This document shows positions 60,407-64,000 of a DNA stretch of 64,000 bases, one piece after another. The position numbers and the translations under genes were made by a program. The DNA lies in the NCBI GenBank assembly GCA_033812735.1, contig JAPXTA010000004.1, forward strand, positions 1 to 64,000. Reading direction: 5' to 3'. The notes beneath the pieces were generated by a model. That model did not search any database, was not told the origin of the DNA, and saw nothing but the letters and a program-made list of their open reading frames with translations. Origin of the DNA: JABFRJ01 sp033812735. Its GTDB lineage: Bacteria > Pseudomonadota > Alphaproteobacteria > Rhizobiales > Hyphomicrobiaceae. The stretch's first letter is position 1. Each line of letters starts with the position of its first letter.

Positions 60407-60642
60407 GGGACGCTCCAGGGTTTGTGACAGCCGTGTTCCCGGCAATCGATCTGCGACACCCTAAGTCGGTCCGGTGAGCCTCGCTGTCACGGCCGTAACA
60501 CCGCGGCCGCGGCGGCTTGAAGGGTCGAAGCGAGCACAACTCCCTGCTGCTTGCAGCGCGAACGACCGGGGTCCATGCTGAATACAATTGTTGTGACGGA
60601 CTTTTTCTTGAGCTGGCTCGCCTGTCGTTCAGGGAGGCATTC

Positions 60643-61389
60643 ATGGTCGCGCTATTCGCACTGTTTGTTTTTGGATGCGTCGTTCTCACGTCAACTCCCT
60701 TGCGTGCCGATAGCATAAGCGAGTGCGTCGATGGGTTGATCCCAGCCGACGTGATCGCCGCCTGCACGGAGGCGCTTGAAATTTCAAGTTTGGCAAGCGC
60801 CCAGCGGGCCATCATCCTGTCGGAACGGGCAACGGCATACACGATGATCGGCGAGAACCAGGCGGCAAGGGCCGACTTCGACATCGCTCTCGCAGCCGAT
60901 CCGTCGAACGTGCGGTCGCGCTATGGCCGCGGCACGCTTCTGATCGGCGCAAGCAACTATGCGGCGGCGCTCGCGGACTTCGATGCCGCCATCGCAGCGG
61001 ACCCCAATCACATGCCGTCGCTCCACAATCGCGGCGTCGCGCACGAGAAATTGGCCAACTATCCTCGCGCCGTTGCGGACTTCACATCCGCCATCGCACT
61101 CGAACCGAACTTGCCATCGAGCTACAACAATCGTGGCGTGGCTTATCGCAAATCGGGCGACCTGGTTCGCGCCATCGCCGACTTTGAGCGCGCCATCGAC
61201 CTCAGTCCGCGCTATGCCCAGGCATTCGCGAACCGGGGTTTGGCGTATCTGTCGGCGGGGCGGCTGGCCGGCGCTGTCGCAGATTTCCAGGCCGCACTGG
61301 CGATCGATGCCAAGAACGAAGACGCCCGTACGGGGCTAGCAGCCGTTCCAGGGCCCGCAGGCCCAGTGGCGGGCATGCCGAACGATTGA
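60643..61389 (+). CDS. Exported tetratricopeptide-repeat protein
   Basis: The 248-residue protein has a signal peptide (ALFALFVFGCVVLTSTPLRA), then about five TPR units: SERATAYTMIGENQAARADFDIAL, SRYGRGTLLIGASNYAAALADFDAAI, SLHNRGVAHEKLANYPRAVADFTSAI, SYNNRGVAYRKSGDLVRAIADFERAI and AFANRGLAYLSAGRLAGAVADFQAAL. The repeats form a protein-binding superhelix in the periplasm. The ATG at 60643 follows an AGGGAGG site; the frame is open upstream but lacks this signal. Partner unknown. Confidence 0.85.
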   Translation: MVALFALFVFGCVVLTSTPLRADSISECVDGLIPADVIAACTEALEISSLASAQRAIILSERATAYTMIGENQAARADFDIALAADPSNVRSRYGRGTLLIGASNYAAALADFDAAIAADPNHMPSLHNRGVAHEKLANYPRAVADFTSAIALEPNLPSSYNNRGVAYRKSGDLVRAIADFERAIDLSPRYAQAFANRGLAYLSAGRLAGAVADFQAALAIDAKNEDARTGLAAVPGPAGPVAGMPND

Positions 61390-61473
61390 CGCACACCTGC
61401 CCCTCTGAGACAAAGACCGCATCACCGGCAGCGATGAAGCTGCCGTAATGAACGATCTCGGGAGGTCAAATCG

Positions 61474-62490
61474 ATGTTGCGCACCCTCATGGCCGCTGCG
61501 GCGGCCGTTGCAATCGCGGCCACTGCGTCCTTCGCGCAGGCGCCGGAAAAGAAGGACGTCAAACTCGGCGTCGGTGGCGCGCCGGCGCTCTACTACCTGC
61601 CGCTCGCGCTTGCCGATAAGCTTGGTCACTTCAAGGAGCAGGGCCTCAACGTCGAGATCAACGATTTCAAGGGCGGTTCGCAGTCGCTGCAAGCGCTGGT
61701 TGGCGGATCGGCCGACGTGGTGACGGGCGCCTACGAGCATACGCTGCGCATGCAAGCCAAGAACCAGGACATCGTCGCCGTGGTGGAACTTGGCCGGTAC
61801 CCCGGGATTTCACTTGGGGTAAAGAAGGACAAGGCCGACAAGATCAAGTCGGCAGCCGATCTCAAAGGCGCCAAAATCGGTGTCACCGCGCCGGGGTCGT
61901 CGACCAACATGGTCGTTTGGTATCTGATGGCGAAGGCCGGCTTGAAGCCCGACGATGCCTCTTTCGTCGGCGTCGGCACGGGCGCCGCTGCGGTTGCTGC
62001 CATTCAAAAGGGCGAGATCGACGCGATGTCGAACATCGATCCCGTGATCACCATGCTGACGTCGAAAGGCGATCTTGTGCTCCTCAACGACACGCGCTCG
62101 ACCGAAGGCAACAATAAGGTCTTCGGCGGTCCGATGTCGGCGGCCGTCCTCTACATGAAGCGGGACTTCATCGAAAAAAATCCGAATACGGTGCAGGCGC
62201 TGGTCAATGCGTTCTACAAGACACTCAAGTGGCTCGAGAAAGCGACACCGGAGCAAATCGCCAACACAGTGCCGTCCGAGTACCACCTCGGCGACAAGGC
62301 GCTATACATCTCCGCCGTCAAAGCGTCTCTCGAGGCCTATTCGCGCGACGGCATCGTCGCGGCTGAAAGCATCAAACGCTCGATGGACTTCCTCCAGCAG
62401 TTCGACAAGGACATGAAGGAAGCCAAGATCGATACGGCCAAGACCTGGGATGGACGTTTCGTTGCAAAAGCCGCACAAACCGTAAAATGA
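61474..62490 (+). CDS. NitT/TauT-type ABC transporter substrate-binding protein
   Basis: This is a periplasmic binding protein (NMT1/SsuA-like) with a signal peptide ending AATASFAQA. The mature part begins KLGVGGAPALYYLPLALADKLGHF, then LVGGSADVVTGAYEHTL, LKGAKIGVTAPGSSTNMVVWYLM and AAIQKGEIDAM, all typical of sulfonate, nitrate or thiamine-precursor receptors. It is separated from the ATPase and permease genes by two other genes but is the obvious partner for them. A strong hairpin after the stop may terminate it. Confidence 0.88.
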   Translation: MLRTLMAAAAAVAIAATASFAQAPEKKDVKLGVGGAPALYYLPLALADKLGHFKEQGLNVEINDFKGGSQSLQALVGGSADVVTGAYEHTLRMQAKNQDIVAVVELGRYPGISLGVKKDKADKIKSAADLKGAKIGVTAPGSSTNMVVWYLMAKAGLKPDDASFVGVGTGAAAVAAIQKGEIDAMSNIDPVITMLTSKGDLVLLNDTRSTEGNNKVFGGPMSAAVLYMKRDFIEKNPNTVQALVNAFYKTLKWLEKATPEQIANTVPSEYHLGDKALYISAVKASLEAYSRDGIVAAESIKRSMDFLQQFDKDMKEAKIDTAKTWDGRFVAKAAQTVK

Positions 62491-62514
62491 GCGGCAAGTT
62501 CCGATGACGAAGGG

Positions 62515-62540
62515 AACGCATGCCGGTGCGGCATGCGTTT
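62515..62540 (+). terminator. Hairpin after the substrate-binding protein gene
   Basis: AACGCATGCC pairs perfectly with GGCATGCGTT over a five-base loop, 25 bases past the stop codon. The T run after it is short, so it may act as an mRNA-stabilising hairpin as well as a terminator. Confidence 0.6.
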
Positions 62541-62588
62541 CTAGTCTGCCTTGGAGGCTGAAGGCGCTCGAAGCACGGAGTTGGAAGT

Positions 62589-62777
62589 ATGGTCAGTCCG
62601 ACGGAAGCTAAAGTCGCAATTGCAATCGCAGCCAAGAAGAAGGCCGAGGCCGACGCCGCCCGGCGTCAGAATGGATCACAAGCAGGCAAAGGTGACACCA
62701 AGCGGGAGTTAGTCACAGCCGCTGCCGTCACCGCCGCCGTTGCCGCAACCCTCGGCTTGGCTGTTATGTTTCAGTAG
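62589..62777 (+). CDS. Small hypothetical membrane protein
   Basis: The 62-residue protein has a charged, Ala/Lys-rich N-terminal half and one C-terminal hydrophobic helix (TAAAVTAAVAATLGLAVMF), resembling a tail-anchored inner-membrane protein. GGAG lies upstream. It is convergent with the SDR gene, with 11 bases between them. No family is recognised. Confidence 0.5.
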   Translation: MVSPTEAKVAIAIAAKKKAEADAARRQNGSQAGKGDTKRELVTAAAVTAAVAATLGLAVMFQ

Positions 62778-62788
62778 CCGACCGGACG

Positions 62789-63562
62789 CTAGCCCATGAT
62801 CGAATAGCCGCCATCCACCGCGATGGCGGCACCGGTCACGAAGTCGGAGGCAGGCGAGGCGAGAAACGCAGCGATGCCCCGGAAGTCCTCCGGTCCGCCC
62901 CATCGCCCGCTCGGCGTACGGCCGAGCACGCGTTCATGCAAGCCTTGCACATCGGTGCGGGCGCGCCGCGTCAGGTCGGTGTCGATCCAGCCCGGCAAAA
63001 TCGCATTGACTTGGATGTTGTCCTTCGCCCACGCGACGGCGAGCGATTTCGTCAGCTGCACGATGCCGCCCTTAGACGCCGCATAGGCAGCGACGAACGA
63101 CTGACCGAACAGCGACATCATCGAGCCGATATTGATGATCTTGCCGCCGCCCGAGGCCTTCAAGAGCGGGTAGGCCGCTTGGCTCGCGTAGAAGGCGCCG
63201 TCGAGGTTGATCGACAGCACTTCTCGCCATTCAGCCGGCGTATAGAGCTCCGGCTGCTTGCGAATGTTGATGCCCGAATTGTTGACCAGGATGTCGAGCC
63301 GTCCGAACGCATCCTTCACGTGGGCGATCATCGCCTCCGAGCTTTTCGGATCGGCGACGTCGAGCGAGATCGTCTCGGCGCGGATGCCGTAGGCGGACTT
63401 GAGTGCTGTAGCCGCCGCTTTAGACTTCTCTTCATTTCGCGCGGCAATCATGACAGACGCGCCCTCAGCCGCAAGCCCCTCGGCCATGCCGAGACCGATC
63501 CCACCGTTCCCGCCGGTCACGATGGCAACCTTGCCTGTCAGAGAAAAAAGTCCATCAGCCAT
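62789..63562 (-). CDS. Short-chain dehydrogenase/reductase (KduD/gluconate 5-dehydrogenase-like)
   Basis: The 257-residue NAD(P)-dependent oxidoreductase has TGGNGGIG (cofactor loop near 17-24), NNSG, the catalytic serine in INIGSMMS, and YAASKGG as the catalytic Tyr-Lys pair. The sequence resembles 2-deoxy-D-gluconate 3-dehydrogenase and gluconate 5-dehydrogenase types, though SDR substrates are hard to predict. It is a single gene on the minus strand. Confidence 0.88.
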   Translation of the reverse strand: MADGLFSLTGKVAIVTGGNGGIGLGMAEGLAAEGASVMIAARNEEKSKAAATALKSAYGIRAETISLDVADPKSSEAMIAHVKDAFGRLDILVNNSGINIRKQPELYTPAEWREVLSINLDGAFYASQAAYPLLKASGGGKIINIGSMMSLFGQSFVAAYAASKGGIVQLTKSLAVAWAKDNIQVNAILPGWIDTDLTRRARTDVQGLHERVLGRTPSGRWGGPEDFRGIAAFLASPASDFVTGAAIAVDGGYSIMG

Positions 63563-63818
63563 GGATGTGATCCTTCGGTTCGATCGCTGTGCCGAGGCAC
63601 AGCATGGCGGCGCGATCTTCTCGATTCAAGCCTTTCGCAGCTGCTCTGCGACCCTCGTTCGCAATGCATCCATTGCTGATACGGTTGCAGCAGTTCGAGT
63701 CGCCGTTCTCACGTGCTGTTGCGCCCCCGCGTGACCCGATTGCCGCTTCGCCAGCGATGCGCGTGGTGTCCCTCGGGTGAAGGCAAGCCTCAACAACGCA
63801 GCTCAGGGAGAAAACGAC

Positions 63819-64000
63819 ATGGCAATGGAAACGTTGATCGTGTGGATGATCGTCGGCGCTGTCGCCGGCGTCCTCGCCAACATGATTATGAAAGGCGGCG
63901 GGCTTAGGCTCACCGGCAACGGCCTCGTCGATAACATCATCACCGGCATGATCGGCGCCCTAGTCGGCGGCTGGCTGCTCGGCGTGCTGAAAATATCGAT
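63819..64000 (+). CDS. GlsB/YeaQ/YmgE-family membrane protein (partial)
   Basis: The gene starts at ATG 63819 after an AGGGAG site and runs off the window end after 60 codons. The protein is nearly all hydrophobic and glycine-rich (IVWMIVGAVAGVLANMIMKGGG, then VDNIITGMIGALVGGWLLG), the pattern of small transglycosylase-associated stress proteins with three membrane helices. The activity of the family is unknown; members are often induced by stress. Confidence 0.85.
   Translation, partial: MAMETLIVWMIVGAVAGVLANMIMKGGGLRLTGNGLVDNIITGMIGALVGGWLLGVLKIS

Overview
This is a GC-rich chromosomal segment of an alphaproteobacterium, most likely of the order Hyphomicrobiales. The evidence is the overall gene style, a CtrA-type TTAA-N7-TTAAC site, an Irr/ICE-like iron box, heptanucleotide tandem repeats and REP-like hairpins of the kind seen in that order, and an ordinary bacterial rpsD. 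About 56 protein genes and one tRNA gene (Leu-GAG) are supported. There is no rRNA operon, CRISPR array, IS element or recognisable prophage.

Layout. 0-4 kb: the 3' end of an acyl-CoA dehydrogenase gene, a compact inserted segment flanked by a 45-bp duplication of that gene's tail, an MBL-fold hydrolase gene, and a flavocytochrome c sulfide dehydrogenase flavoprotein gene (fccB). 4-9 kb: rimK, a DUF2917 gene divergent from a LysR gene with paired T-N11-A operators, an orphan gene, and a membrane sulfatase-type phosphoglycerol transferase. 9-17.8 kb: a DEAD-box RNA helicase with a structured leader, a CoA-transferase carrying an in-frame palindromic insert, a flavin-binding oxidase-like protein, a lone RND pump and a DUF1801 protein. 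17.9-28.5 kb: a SoeA-type sulfite dehydrogenase catalytic subunit, a dihaem peroxidase-like cytochrome, two Dpp-type permeases, an ArgE-like deacylase, a Sua5-type protein and an IorB-type subunit. 28.5-36.2 kb: a small c-type cytochrome, housekeeping and regulatory genes, and an iron-binding SBP with a candidate Irr box.

36.3-45 kb: a stand-alone NACHT-type STAND NTPase (a candidate defence gene), livM and livH, an NlpD-like LysM/M23 lipoprotein under a candidate CtrA site, a phasin-like protein, rpsD and tRNA-Leu. 45-50 kb: a 2OG oxygenase, an AEC carrier, an exported DsrE-like protein with a TAXI solute receptor, and a large exported coiled-coil/Sel1-like protein. 50.7-57.2 kb: a translationally coupled three-gene operon resembling SrfB-SrfC (an actin-fold ATPase-like protein and a large partner) plus a single-pass membrane Sel1 protein. 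57.3-64 kb: a CDF metal transporter, a NitT/TauT-type ABC system, an exported VRDHR-repeat protein, a TPR protein, an SDR dehydrogenase and the start of a GlsB/YeaQ-family gene.

Two themes recur. Components of reduced-sulfur oxidation (fccB, soeA, a FccA-like cytochrome, a DsrE-like protein) are scattered singly without their usual partners. Several transport systems are also present only in part: DppBC, LivHM, an FbpA-type SBP, and an RND pump without adaptor. The strongest candidates for something not well described are the Srf-like operon with its divergent Sel1 partner, the NACHT gene, the insertion at the acyl-CoA dehydrogenase tail, and the in-frame palindrome in the CoA-transferase.
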